Source: Micromonospora sp. MW-13 (GTDB lineage Bacteria; Actinomycetota; Actinomycetes; Mycobacteriales; Micromonosporaceae). Taken from it: a stretch of 64,000 nt of DNA. Positions 54,387 through 62,267 of this stretch are shown piece after piece. Position numbers and translations under genes: made by a program. The notes under the pieces are model-generated. The model was not told the origin of the DNA. It saw only the letters and a program-made list of their open reading frames with translations, and did no database searches. Numbering within the stretch: position 1 is the stretch's first letter; each line of letters starts with the position of its first letter. Location of the stretch: NCBI RefSeq assembly GCF_003434305.1, contig NZ_QKKX01000001.1, positions 62,001 through 126,000 of the forward strand. Reading direction: 5' to 3'.

Positions 54387-55214
54387 TCAGACCACCCGGC
54401 CGTTCGCCACCAGCAGCACCACGTCGATCAGCGCCACCAGCATCACCGCCCGGAACGCGGCCACCCCCCGGCGGGCGCCGCGGCCGGCGTACCAGGTCAG
54501 GGGCGGCACCAGGGCGGCGGTCGCGACGGCCGACAGCCCGGCCCACGACGGTGGCCCGGGCGGCCCGACGACCAGGGTGACGGTCGCCGCGAGCAGCAGC
54601 CCGGCGGCGGCCACCCGGCTGCCCGCCGCGCCGAGCCGGTGCGGCAGCCCGCGCACCCCGGTCCGGGCGTCGTCGGCCAGGTCGGGCAGCACGTTGGCGA
54701 AGTGCGCCCCGGCCCCCAGCAGGGCGGCGGCGGCCACCAGCCAGGCCGGCGGGGCGGGCGCGCCGGGCAGGGCCAGCACCACGAAGGCGGGCAGCGCGCC
54801 GAAGGAGACCGCGTACGGCAGCACCGAGACCGGGGTCGACTTCAGCGGCCAGTTGTAGGACAACGCGGAGACCAGGGCCACGGCCGCCCAGACCGTCGCC
54901 GTCCGGTTGGTCGCCGCCGCCAGCAGGACCGTGGCCAGGGCCGCAGCCAGCGCCGCCAGGCCGACCGCCCGCACGCTGACCGCGCCGGTCGCGACCGGCT
55001 TGTCGGTACGCCCCACCACGGCGTCCCGGTCGGCGTCCAGGTGGTCGTTGGACCAGCCGACCGCGAGCTGGCTGGCGAGCACCGTGAGCGCCACCGCGGC
55101 GATTCCGGACGGGCCGTGCCCCACGCCCCGGGCGAGCAGCCCGGCGACCACGGTCACCGCCACGGCGGGCTCGGGATGACTCGCCCTGACCAGCCCTAAC
55201 ACCGTCGTCGACAT
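54387..55214 (-). CDS. UbiA-family prenyltransferase
   Basis: 275 residues, about eight or nine membrane helices. Both Asp-rich, Mg-diphosphate-binding motifs are present: NDHLDADRDAVVGR and DLADDARTGVRG. It should attach an isoprenoid chain to an aromatic acceptor. It is divergent, by 46 bp, from a methyltransferase gene that precedes a type III PKS, so all three probably act on one product, as in the alkylquinone clusters known from Actinoplanes. A CAGACT box 6 nt before the ATG could be a -10. Confidence 0.88.
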   Translation of the reverse strand: MSTTVLGLVRASHPEPAVAVTVVAGLLARGVGHGPSGIAAVALTVLASQLAVGWSNDHLDADRDAVVGRTDKPVATGAVSVRAVGLAALAAALATVLLAAATNRTATVWAAVALVSALSYNWPLKSTPVSVLPYAVSFGALPAFVVLALPGAPAPPAWLVAAAALLGAGAHFANVLPDLADDARTGVRGLPHRLGAAGSRVAAAGLLLAATVTLVVGPPGPPSWAGLSAVATAALVPPLTWYAGRGARRGVAAFRAVMLVALIDVVLLVANGRVV

Positions 55215-55220
55215 AAGGGA

Positions 55221-55226
55221 AGTCTG
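55221..55226 (-). promoter_or_regulatory. Possible -10 box CAGACT of the UbiA-type gene
   Basis: On the minus strand CAGACT is followed by 6 nt and the ATG at 55214; it fits the leaderless spacing but has C in place of the first T. Confidence 0.35.
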
Positions 55227-55260
55227 GTCGTTACCGTCCAGTCGTGCCACGCTCGGTGCC

Positions 55261-56031
55261 ATGCGTGACGGTTCGTCCCCGGTGTCCGACCGCCCCCGCC
55301 TGCTGCCCGCGAACGATCCCCGGCAGTACGACGACCTGGCCGACGAGTGGTGGCGCCCCGACGGAGCGTTCGCCATGTTGCACTGGCTGGCCCGGGCCCG
55401 GGCGGCCCTGGTACCGCCGGCCGCCCGGCCCGACGCCCTGCTGGTCGACCTGGGCTGCGGCGCCGGCCTGCTCGCCCCGCACCTGGCCGGCAAGGGCTAC
55501 CGGCACGTCGGGGTCGACCTCACCCGCTCGGCCCTGGCCCAGGCCGCCGCGCACGGGGTGCGGCCGGTCAACGGCGACGCCACCGCCGTGCCGCTGGCCG
55601 ACGGCTGCGCCGACGTGGTGGCCGCCGGCGAACTGCTGGAGCACGTGCCCGACTGGCGGCGCGCGGTGGCCGAGGCGTGCCGGCTGCTCCGTCCGGGCGG
55701 GCTGCTGGTCCTGGACACCCTCAACGACACCGCGCTGAGCCGGTTGGTCGCGGTCCAGATCGGCGAGCGGCTGCCGGCGGTGCCCCGGGGCATCCACGAT
55801 CCACGGTTGTTCGTGGACCACCGGGAGCTGATCGCCGAGTGCGCCCGGCACGGCGTCGACCTGCGGGTCCGGGGCGTCCGCCCGGGGCTGCGCGGGACCC
55901 TGGCCTGGCTGCTGCGCCGGATCCGGTCCGGTGGTCGTCCACAGCCGACGCCGTCCGGGCGGGCCCCGCGGATCAGGCCGACCTGGTCGACCGCGGTGCT
56001 GTACCAGGGGTGGGGGGTCCGGCGCGGGTAG
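55261..56031 (+). CDS. SAM-dependent methyltransferase, UbiG-like
   Basis: 256 residues. Class I methyltransferase fold: motif I VDLGCGAGLLAPHL, then VGVDLTRSAL, VNGDATAVPLADGCADVV and LLRPGGLLVLDTLN. The N-terminus (NDPRQYDDLADEWWRPDGAFAML) is like UbiG, which O-methylates polyprenyl phenols. Between a prenyltransferase and a type III PKS it most likely methylates a phenolic polyketide. CACGCT 7 nt before the ATG might be a -10. Confidence 0.88.
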   Translation: MRDGSSPVSDRPRLLPANDPRQYDDLADEWWRPDGAFAMLHWLARARAALVPPAARPDALLVDLGCGAGLLAPHLAGKGYRHVGVDLTRSALAQAAAHGVRPVNGDATAVPLADGCADVVAAGELLEHVPDWRRAVAEACRLLRPGGLLVLDTLNDTALSRLVAVQIGERLPAVPRGIHDPRLFVDHRELIAECARHGVDLRVRGVRPGLRGTLAWLLRRIRSGGRPQPTPSGRAPRIRPTWSTAVLYQGWGVRRG

Positions 56032-56201
56032 CCGGGTCGGCCCGGGGTACCAGGGGCGCCGGGAGGGGCCGACGAGGATGCGGGCCGCCGGTGCCCCGCC
56101 CGTGGCGCGGGCGGTGCCCGGACCGCGCCGACGCGGCCCTCGTTGGTGAACGTGAGGAAGGCGGTCCCGTGGTCGTCGGACGGAGGCGACGCGGGGACGA
56201 C

Positions 56202-57281
56202 ATGGGGGTTCGCGGACGAGAGGTGGGGAACGTGGCCGTACCGGTGATCGCGGGCATGGGGACGGCGCAGCCGCCAGGTGCCACGCAGGACGAGCTCTGG
56301 CAGGGCTTCTTCTCGAAGCACTTCTCGGGCCGGACCCAGACGCTGGCAGAACGGATCTTCGCCAACTCCGGGGTGAACCGGCGGCAGGCGGCGGTCAACC
56401 CGTTGCTGGAGGACGTCTCGGACTGGTCGACCGAGCGCCGGCTGCGCCGCTACCAGGTCGAGGCGCTGCCGCTCGGCAAGGAGGCGGTCGGCCGGGCGCT
56501 CACCGCCGCCGGCCTGGACGCCCGCGACGTCGGCCTGTTCGTCGTCTGCTCGTGCACCGGGTACGCCACCCCCGGGCTGGACATCCTGCTCGCCCGGGAC
56601 CTGGGTATGGCGCCGGACACCCAGCGCATGTTCGTGGGGCACATGGGCTGCTACGCCGCCCTGCCGGGGCTCGGCGCGGCCGGCGACTTCGTCACCGCCC
56701 GGCAGCGCCCCGCGCTGCTGCTCTGCGCGGAACTGACCAGCCTGCACATCCAGCCGGCCACGGCCCGGCTGGACACCCAGCAGATCGTCTCCCACGCGCT
56801 CTTCTCGGACGCCGCCGTCGCCGCCGTGGTCCTCCCCGGCGGCCGGGGGTACGCGCTGCGTGAGGTCACCTCGGTCACCGACACCTCGACGGCCGACCAC
56901 ATGACCTGGGAGGTCACCGACACCGGTTTCCGGATGGGGCTGTCGCCGCAGGTGCCGCAGGTGCTCTCGACCCACGTCCGGGGGCTGGTCGACGCCCTGC
57001 TGGCCCGGCACGGCGCCCAGCTCGCCGAGGTGGACGGCTGGGCGGTGCACCCGGGCGGCCCGCGCATCCTCGACGTGGTGGAACGCGAGCTGGCCCTGCC
57101 ACCGCGGGCGCTGTCCGCGTCCCGGGCCACGCTGGAGGAACACGGCAACTGCTCCTCGCCGACGGTGCTGCTGATCCTCGACCGGCTGCTGCGGGCGGCG
57201 CAGCCGCCCGACCGGGTGCTGATCCTCGCCTTCGGGCCGGGCCTGACCCTCTACGCGGCCCTCCTCGACCGCGCCGCCTGA
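56202..57281 (+). CDS. Type III polyketide synthase
   Basis: 359 residues, chalcone-synthase family. The catalytic triad is complete: Cys150 in GHMGCYAALPG, His283 in AVHPGGPRIL and Asn316 in EHGNCSSPT. It would extend an acyl starter with malonyl units and cyclise the product to a resorcinol, pyrone or related ring. ATG at 56202 is reported; GTG codons at 56223 and 56232 are alternatives. With the adjacent methyltransferase and UbiA prenyltransferase it forms a small phenolic-lipid gene set. Confidence 0.93.
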   Translation: MGVRGREVGNVAVPVIAGMGTAQPPGATQDELWQGFFSKHFSGRTQTLAERIFANSGVNRRQAAVNPLLEDVSDWSTERRLRRYQVEALPLGKEAVGRALTAAGLDARDVGLFVVCSCTGYATPGLDILLARDLGMAPDTQRMFVGHMGCYAALPGLGAAGDFVTARQRPALLLCAELTSLHIQPATARLDTQQIVSHALFSDAAVAAVVLPGGRGYALREVTSVTDTSTADHMTWEVTDTGFRMGLSPQVPQVLSTHVRGLVDALLARHGAQLAEVDGWAVHPGGPRILDVVERELALPPRALSASRATLEEHGNCSSPTVLLILDRLLRAAQPPDRVLILAFGPGLTLYAALLDRAA

Positions 57282-57345
57282 CCGCCCCGCCCCGCGCCGA
57301 GCGCCGGCCGGCGTGGGGCGGCCGGCGGGACCGGTGCCGGGTGGC

Positions 57346-57351
57346 TAGGCT
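57346..57351 (+). promoter_or_regulatory. -10 box TAGGCT before the 57359 gene
   Basis: TAGGCT is followed by 7 nt and the GTG at 57359. Because it overlaps the longer reading that starts at 57341, it argues for the shorter start. Confidence 0.5.
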
Positions 57352-57358
57352 CGACCGC

Positions 57359-58051
57359 GTGGGCGGCGACGTGGTTGACCGGCTCCGGGGCGGAGGACTC
57401 GCCGCGCTGGCCGTCCTCGTCGTGGCCGCCGGTGTCGGATGGTGGCGGGCCGAGGCCCCGGCGGTCGGCCCGGTGGGCGGTCCCACCGCGACGTCCGGCG
57501 TCGACGGGCCGGCTCGCGGTCCCGGGGACGGCGCCGGGACCCCGCGCACCGGGTCCACGTCCGGCGATCTCGTCCGGGTGTCCCCGGGCGAGCCCCTGGT
57601 CTTCATGGTCGACCCGGCCACCGGCCGGGTGACCTCCGCCGGCCCTCGCCGGCGCGCCGTCGTCGTCACGGAGCCCGGACGGGTGACCGTGCGGTACGAC
57701 GCGGGCACCGCCTACGACGAAAACCCCGACGGCGGGCTCGGCGGGTTGTCGACCGGGACCGTCTGGCAGGCCCGGCTGACGCTGCGCCCCGGCCAGCCCT
57801 CGCAGCGACGGGTCGTCGAAGCCACCACGCGACCGCACCTGGTCCAGTACCGGTGCGTCGGTCCGGGGCAGCTCCTGCTGGTGACCGTCCGCGCCGGCCA
57901 CCGGGACAGCCGCCGGGCGACCTGCGACGGCTCGCTCGCCACGATGTGGCTGAACCGGGGGGACGGTCCGATCCGGATCGAGCTGGCCGCGGGCGCGCCG
58001 GGAGCCGTCCCGATCGTGGTCGACGCCCGGGTGGCGGCCCTGACGTTCTGA
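57359..58051 (+). CDS. Exported membrane-anchored protein of unknown function
   Basis: 230 residues from GTG 57359 (a GTG at 57341 would add six). One N-terminal helix (GLAALAVLVVAAGVGWW), a Gly/Pro/Thr-rich linker, then an extracellular beta-rich domain with one pair of cysteines (YRCVGPGQ ... RRATCDGS). Converges on the thioredoxin-like gene with 14 bp between. No family recognised. Confidence 0.65.
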   Translation: MGGDVVDRLRGGGLAALAVLVVAAGVGWWRAEAPAVGPVGGPTATSGVDGPARGPGDGAGTPRTGSTSGDLVRVSPGEPLVFMVDPATGRVTSAGPRRRAVVVTEPGRVTVRYDAGTAYDENPDGGLGGLSTGTVWQARLTLRPGQPSQRRVVEATTRPHLVQYRCVGPGQLLLVTVRAGHRDSRRATCDGSLATMWLNRGDGPIRIELAAGAPGAVPIVVDARVAALTF

Positions 58052-58065
58052 CCACCCTGACCGGG

Positions 58066-58797
58066 TCAGGTGCCGAGGCGGGCCAGGTCGGCGCGGTAGT
58101 CGTCGGCGGAGCGCAGGTCCGGCACCACCCGGACCAGGGTGCCGGTGCGGCCGACCAGCAGCGCGGTCGCGGTGTCGGGGCGGGACGACAGGCGCAGGAA
58201 CGCGCGCAGCCCGCCGCCCGGATCGGCGAGCGGGCGTACGACCGCGCCGGACGGCACCGGGGTGGGGCGCGGCGCGCGGGTGCCGTGGACGGTGACCACG
58301 GTGACCCCCGGCGGCGCGAGCGCGGCGGCCTCGGCCACCCGGTCGGGGCAGGGACAGCCGTCCACCAGGATGATCACCGCGGGGAGCAGCGCGCGCAGCG
58401 ACACGGTCGACTCCTCGGCGTCGACCAGTTCCAGGGCCGGCAGCGCCCGGCCGGTCAGATCGGTCGCCGTCGGGTACGGCACGACGGTGGGGCGGTCGCC
58501 GGAACGGGGGGTGCGGGGCCAGGTGACGGCGAACAGCCCGGCGACCGTGGTGAGCAACGCCACCATCAGCACCAGCAGCGGCAGGCCGAGCGGTGGCCGT
58601 CCGGCCCGCCGGGCGGCCAGGCCGAGCAGCCGCCGCCACCGGCTCCGGCCGGCCTGCCGGCGTAGCTCGCGCCGGACCTGCGCGGCCTCCTCGGCCAGCG
58701 CGGACGCGTCGTCCGGCACCACCACCCGGCCCCACTCCGGGGGCAGGCCGGGCAGCCCGTCGGTGGGGCCGTGACCATCTGCGTCGGGCATGCCCAT
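58066..58797 (-). CDS. Membrane protein with thioredoxin-like extracellular domain
   Basis: 243 residues. A charged cytoplasmic N-terminus is followed by one membrane helix (LGLPLLVLMVALLTTVAGLFAV) and a domain with thioredoxin-fold features, including the cysteine pair CPC in ILVDGCPCPDRVAEAA, GVTVVTVHG and a final TALLVGRTGTLVRVVP. The CPC spacing (CxC rather than CxxC) is unusual for a thiol-disulfide enzyme, so redox activity is uncertain. ATG 58797 has GAGG 7 nt upstream. Confidence 0.65.
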   Translation of the reverse strand: MGMPDADGHGPTDGLPGLPPEWGRVVVPDDASALAEEAAQVRRELRRQAGRSRWRRLLGLAARRAGRPPLGLPLLVLMVALLTTVAGLFAVTWPRTPRSGDRPTVVPYPTATDLTGRALPALELVDAEESTVSLRALLPAVIILVDGCPCPDRVAEAAALAPPGVTVVTVHGTRAPRPTPVPSGAVVRPLADPGGGLRAFLRLSSRPDTATALLVGRTGTLVRVVPDLRSADDYRADLARLGT

Positions 58798-59126
58798 CGG
58801 ACCCCCTCGAACCGGTTCGGTGTGCGGACGGCGGTTCGCCTCAAGGGTCCCGCACCGGCCCCTCCTCCCGCTACACCTGGGCGGGGCTGGTGCGGCCGGG
58901 CTACCATGGAAGGAGCGCATCGCCCGAGAAATCCACGCTTCGACCACCCCCCACCGGGGTGTCATAGATCAGTCACGGAGCGTGTTCGGACCATCGGTTT
59001 GGCCGCCTGTCAAGCTGAAGAAATACCTCTCACAGGGCCCCTGAGCTGCGCCAACGGTCAGGACAGCGGTGGGACATCGGTGCCTGAGCGTGTTACTCTA
59101 GACACAGCGAAAGGGGTTTCGAACCT
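58798..59126 (+). other. Divergent region upstream of carD
   Basis: 329 bp without a supported gene. Near its right end are the carD promoter elements: GGGACA (59071-59076) and TACTCT (59094-59099) with a 17-bp spacer, then the ribosome-binding site AAAGGGG 10 nt before the ATG. The rest shows nothing I can name; an open frame at 58771-59259 overlaps carD and has no start signal. Confidence 0.5.
59071..59099 (+). promoter_or_regulatory. Candidate carD promoter
   Basis: GGGACA and TACTCT, 17 bp apart, lie 28 bp before the carD ATG. The -35 matches TTGACA at four positions. Confidence 0.45.
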
Positions 59127-59612
59127 ATGGTTTTCAGTGTCGGCGAGACCGTTGTTTACCCCCACCACGGGGCCGCACTCATCGAGGCAATCGAGACTCG
59201 GGTCATCAAGGGCGAGCCCAGGGAGTACCTCGTCCTGCGGGTCGCGCAGGGTGACCTGACCGTCCGGGTGCCCGCTGAGAACGCCGAGATCGTGGGCGTG
59301 CGTGAGGTGGTCGGCGAAGAGGGCCTCGGCAAGGTCTTCGACGTTCTCCGGGCTCCGCACACCGAGGAGCCGACCAACTGGTCGCGGCGTTACAAGGCGA
59401 ATCTGGAGAAGCTGGCCTCCGGCAACCCGCTGAAGGTGGCCGAGGTCGTCCGCGACCTGTGGCGTCGGGAGCGGGAGCGGGGCCTGTCCGCAGGCGAGAA
59501 GCGCATGCTCGCCAAGGCCCGCGACATCCTCGTCGGCGAGGTCGCGCTGGCCGAGAAGAGCACCAAGGACGAGGCGGAGACGTTGCTCGACAAGGTGCTG
59601 ACCGAGGCCTAG
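59127..59612 (+). CDS. carD: CarD-family transcription regulator
   Basis: Essential actinobacterial factor that binds RNA polymerase beta subunit and stabilises open promoter complexes. 161 residues, like mycobacterial CarD: N-terminal RNAP-interacting domain ([20 protein letters not shown] ... [15 protein letters not shown]) and C-terminal helical DNA-binding domain with the conserved Trp in [13 protein letters not shown]. ispD and ispF follow, the usual order. Confidence 0.96.
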   Translation: MVFSVGETVVYPHHGAALIEAIETRVIKGEPREYLVLRVAQGDLTVRVPAENAEIVGVREVVGEEGLGKVFDVLRAPHTEEPTNWSRRYKANLEKLASGNPLKVAEVVRDLWRRERERGLSAGEKRMLAKARDILVGEVALAEKSTKDEAETLLDKVLTEA

Positions 59613-59654
59613 TTCGCACAGCATCGTCGTACCCACCCCGTAGCAAAGAAACCC

Positions 59655-59708
59655 GAGGACCGCGACGTGACCGCGCAGCTCAATCCGCGCGGTGACGTCG
59701 CGGTCCTC
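59655..59708 (+). promoter_or_regulatory. Large hairpin sequestering the ispD start codon
   Basis: The arms 59655-59676 and 59687-59708 pair over 22 positions with a single G-G mismatch (59669/59694) and a 10-nt loop. The left arm contains both GAGG, the likely ribosome-binding site, and the GTG start (59667-59669). If formed in mRNA it would block translation initiation; it could also act as a terminator after carD, which ends 42 bp upstream. Confidence 0.75.
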
Positions 59709-60362
59709 GTGCCTGCGGCCGGTGCCGGCGTACGGCTCGGCCCGGGCGCCCCCAAGGCCCTGCGCCTGCTCGCCGGCGAGCCGTTGCTCGTGCACGCGGT
59801 CCGCCGGATCGCCGCCGCCGGCTCCGTGCACACCATCGTGGTGGCCGCCCCGGCCGGCGAGGTCGGGGCGGTCCGCCAACTCCTCGCCCCGGTCGCCCCG
59901 GTGCTGGTCGTCCCCGGCGGGGCGGAACGGCAGGCGTCGGTGGCCGCCGCGCTCGCGGCCGTCCCCGCCGGCCCGGAGATCGTCCTGGTGCACGACGCGG
60001 CCCGCGCCCTGACCCCGCCCGAGCTGGTCGAGTCGGTGGCCGAGGCGGTGCGCTCCGGACACGAGGCGGTGATCCCCGTCCTCCCGGTGGTCGACACGAT
60101 CAAGGAGGTCGGCACCGGCGAGGTGGTCCTCGGCACCGTGGACCGGTCCGCCCTGCGGGCCGTGCAGACGCCGCAGGGGTTCCGCCGGTCGGTGCTGGCC
60201 GCTGCCCACGCGGCGGCCGGCGACCCGCTCACCGACGACGCCGGCCTCGTGGAGAAGCAGGGCGTCCCGGTGGTGTGCGTCCCCGGCTCCGAGTACGCCC
60301 TCAAGGTCACCCGCCCGTTCGACCTGGCGCTCGCCGAGCACCTGCTGGCCGCAGGCGCGTGA
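59667..60362 (+). CDS. ispD: 2-C-methyl-D-erythritol 4-phosphate cytidylyltransferase
   Basis: Third step of the MEP isoprenoid pathway. 231 residues with the nucleotide-binding [20 protein letters not shown], the middle [13 protein letters not shown] and the C-terminal PQGFRRSVL and [18 protein letters not shown]. The GTG start sits inside a long hairpin. Product feeds ispE (not here) and then IspF encoded next. Confidence 0.95.
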   Translation: MTAQLNPRGDVAVLVPAAGAGVRLGPGAPKALRLLAGEPLLVHAVRRIAAAGSVHTIVVAAPAGEVGAVRQLLAPVAPVLVVPGGAERQASVAAALAAVPAGPEIVLVHDAARALTPPELVESVAEAVRSGHEAVIPVLPVVDTIKEVGTGEVVLGTVDRSALRAVQTPQGFRRSVLAAAHAAAGDPLTDDAGLVEKQGVPVVCVPGSEYALKVTRPFDLALAEHLLAAGA

Positions 60363-60366
60363 CGCG

Positions 60367-60372
60367 TACCCT
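60367..60372 (+). promoter_or_regulatory. -10 box TACCCT of ispF
   Basis: TACCCT is followed by 6 nt and the ATG at 60379, overlapping the end of ispD by none. It fits a leaderless internal promoter. Confidence 0.45.
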
Positions 60373-60378
60373 CGGCGC

Positions 60379-60861
60379 ATGATCGTTCCTCGGGTGGCCA
60401 TCGGCACCGACGTGCACGCCTTCGAGGCTGGCCGGCCCTGCTGGGTGGCCGGCCTGCACTGGCCCGACCAGGACGGCCTGGCCGGTCACTCCGACGCCGA
60501 CGTGGCCGCGCACGCGGCGTGCAACGCGCTGCTCTCCGCCGCCGGGCTGGGCGACCTCGGGTCGAACTTCGGGGTGGCCGAACCGCAGTGGGCGGGCGCG
60601 TCGGGGGTGGCGCTGCTGACCGAGAGCGCCCGCCGGGTCCGGGCGGCCGGCTTCCAGATCGGCAACGTGTCGGTGCAGGTGATCGGCAACCGGCCGAAGA
60701 TCGGGCCCCGTCGGGCCGAGGCCGAGGCGGTGCTGTCCGAGGCGGTCGGCGCCCCCGTCACCGTCTCCGCCGCCACCACCGACGGCCTGGGCTTCACCGG
60801 GCGCGGCGAGGGGCTCACCGGGATCGCGGTCGCCCTGGTCCACCAGGCTCCGGCCGCCTAG
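60379..60861 (+). CDS. ispF: 2-C-methyl-D-erythritol 2,4-cyclodiphosphate synthase
   Basis: MEP-pathway cyclase. 160 residues; the zinc-binding GTDVHAF and [16 protein letters not shown] and the C-terminal [16 protein letters not shown] are all present. It follows ispD by 16 bp, with a possible promoter of its own in that gap. Confidence 0.96.
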   Translation: MIVPRVAIGTDVHAFEAGRPCWVAGLHWPDQDGLAGHSDADVAAHAACNALLSAAGLGDLGSNFGVAEPQWAGASGVALLTESARRVRAAGFQIGNVSVQVIGNRPKIGPRRAEAEAVLSEAVGAPVTVSAATTDGLGFTGRGEGLTGIAVALVHQAPAA

Positions 60862-60870
60862 GCCCGCCGG

Positions 60871-61932
60871 ATGTCCAGCGACGCCACCGCCGAGGGTTAC
60901 CTCCAGCGCGCCCAACTCCTCGCCGACCTCGGCCGCTACGACGAGGCGGCCGGCGAGGTCGGCTTCGCGCTGGCCCTGGAACCGGCGAACGCCGTCGCGC
61001 TGACCACCCTCGGCCGGGTGCACCTCGCCGGCGGGCGGCCCGCCGAGGCGCGTGCCGCCGCCGACGCCGCCCTGGCCGTCGCCCCGGACGCGGTCGACCC
61101 GCTGGTGGTGCGCGGGCTGGCGCTGGCCGACCTGGGCGAGTACGCCGAGTCGGCGCGGACCGCCGAGCGGCTCCTCGCCGTGGGTCCCGCCGACGCGTAC
61201 GCCCAGCGCAGCGCCGCCGCGCTCCTGTCCGGCGCGCGTAACGGGCAGCCGGCGCTCAACGCGGCCTGGCGCGGGGTGGAGCTGGCCCCGGAGGAGGCCC
61301 AGGCGCACCTGGTGCTCGGCCTGGTGGCCGCCCGGCTGCGGCTCTACGACCTGGCCGAGCGGGCGTACCGGGAGGCGCTGCGGCTCGACCCGGAACTGGA
61401 CGGGGCCGCCGCCGAGCCCGGGGTGATCCGGCTGGAGCGGCGCCGGTACGCCGAGGCGCTGGCGGAGCTGGCCGAGAGCGTCCCGCTCGGCCCGGCGCCG
61501 CCCGACCCGCGCCGGGGGGCCGACTTTGACCCGCGCCGAGGCGCCGGCTTTGACCCGCGCCGGAGTGCCACCGACGAGCTGCGCCGCCTGGTGTTGTACG
61601 GCGCGGGATGGTCCCTGGTCGGCACCGTCCTGGTGGCGGTCGCGGCGGCATCGGGCGGGGCCGGCCCGTCCCGGTTCCTCGCGGTGCTGGTGGCGCTGAG
61701 CGGTGCGGTGCTGGGCTGGCTCCTCGCGGCGCGGGTGCCGGGGCTGACCCGTACCGTGCTGCCGGACCTGCTGCGCTCAGACCGGGCGCTGGCCCTGGCG
61801 GTGTACGCGGTGGCCGCCGCGCCGCTGTTGTTGCTGGTCTACGCGGCGGTGGGGACGCCGTGGCCGCTGGTGCTCGGGATCGTGGTGGCTGCGGTGGCGG
61901 AGTTGGCGGTGTTCTCCCGTACCGTCCGCTGA
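60871..61932 (+). CDS. TPR-repeat membrane protein
   Basis: 353 residues. At least four tetratricopeptide-like helix pairs (e.g. LADLGRYDEAAGEVGFALALEP, LGRVHLAGGRPAEARAAADAAL, LRLYDLAERAYREALRLDP) occupy residues 1-200, then a short Arg/Pro linker with three 8-residue repeats, then four membrane helices to the C-terminus. A soluble cytoplasmic scaffold tethered to the membrane is likely. It starts 9 bp after ispF. Confidence 0.8.
   Translation: MSSDATAEGYLQRAQLLADLGRYDEAAGEVGFALALEPANAVALTTLGRVHLAGGRPAEARAAADAALAVAPDAVDPLVVRGLALADLGEYAESARTAERLLAVGPADAYAQRSAAALLSGARNGQPALNAAWRGVELAPEEAQAHLVLGLVAARLRLYDLAERAYREALRLDPELDGAAAEPGVIRLERRRYAEALAELAESVPLGPAPPDPRRGADFDPRRGAGFDPRRSATDELRRLVLYGAGWSLVGTVLVAVAAASGGAGPSRFLAVLVALSGAVLGWLLAARVPGLTRTVLPDLLRSDRALALAVYAVAAAPLLLLVYAAVGTPWPLVLGIVVAAVAELAVFSRTVR
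61504..61575 (+). repeat. 24-bp tandem repeat in the TPR gene
   Basis: Three copies beginning at 61504, 61528 and 61552, each eight codons (DPRRGADF-type), encode an Arg/Asp linker between TPR and membrane parts. Confidence 0.8.
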
Positions 61933-61976
61933 GCTCTTTGGTACCGGGTGGGGTACGCCTGGCCTGCTTCCGGGTG

Positions 61977-62048
61977 GGGGTTCGCCGGGGCCCGCCCGCT
62001 CCGGGCGGTCAGGCTTGATCCCTCCGCGGGCGGGCCCCGGCGAACCCC
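61977..62048. terminator. 23-bp perfect inverted repeat after the TPR gene
   Basis: The arms 61977-61999 and 62026-62048 match perfectly over 23 bp with a 26-nt loop. Placed between convergent genes it can serve as a bidirectional terminator, but it is longer than needed and could be a dispersed palindromic repeat. Confidence 0.7.
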
Positions 62049-62147
62049 TGACGTGGTCGCCGTCCGCGCGGGTGGTAACCCTCGCAGATCTTGGACGCAA
62101 CCAGCCCCTCTGGGAGCCATTTCGATTCCCAGATTCCTCGCCGGACT

Positions 62148-62267
62148 CTAGGGCGTGGGGAGGTCGGGGCGGTGTTGCTCGATCCACGCCTCCACGTCGG
62201 ACTTCAACCACACCTTGCCCTGCATCAAATCGGCTACCGGGGCGTGCCTGTCGCCTCGGCTCGGCGG
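62148..62267 (-). pseudogene. Remnant of an AlpA/excisionase-like HTH gene (C-terminal part only)
   Basis: The minus strand reads VADLMQGKVWLKSDVEAWIE followed by QHRPDLPTP and a TAG stop (62148-62150), which is how small AlpA/MerR-type DNA-binding proteins of actinobacteria end. Upstream the frame meets a stop at the end of the neighbouring gene before any helix-turn-helix could be encoded, so only about 35 codons survive. Such genes often belong to integrating elements. Identification is from recalled family patterns. Confidence 0.55.

Noticed and set aside
58771..59259. Plus-strand frame of 162 codons overlapping the carD start
   Set aside because: It runs into carD in a different frame, lacks a ribosome-binding site and has no recognisable features.
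62109..62133. tRNA-like arm (stem TCTGGGA/TCCCAGA with TTCGAT in the loop)
   Set aside because: The loop is 11 nt, not the 7 of a T-arm, and no acceptor, D or anticodon arms can be found around it.
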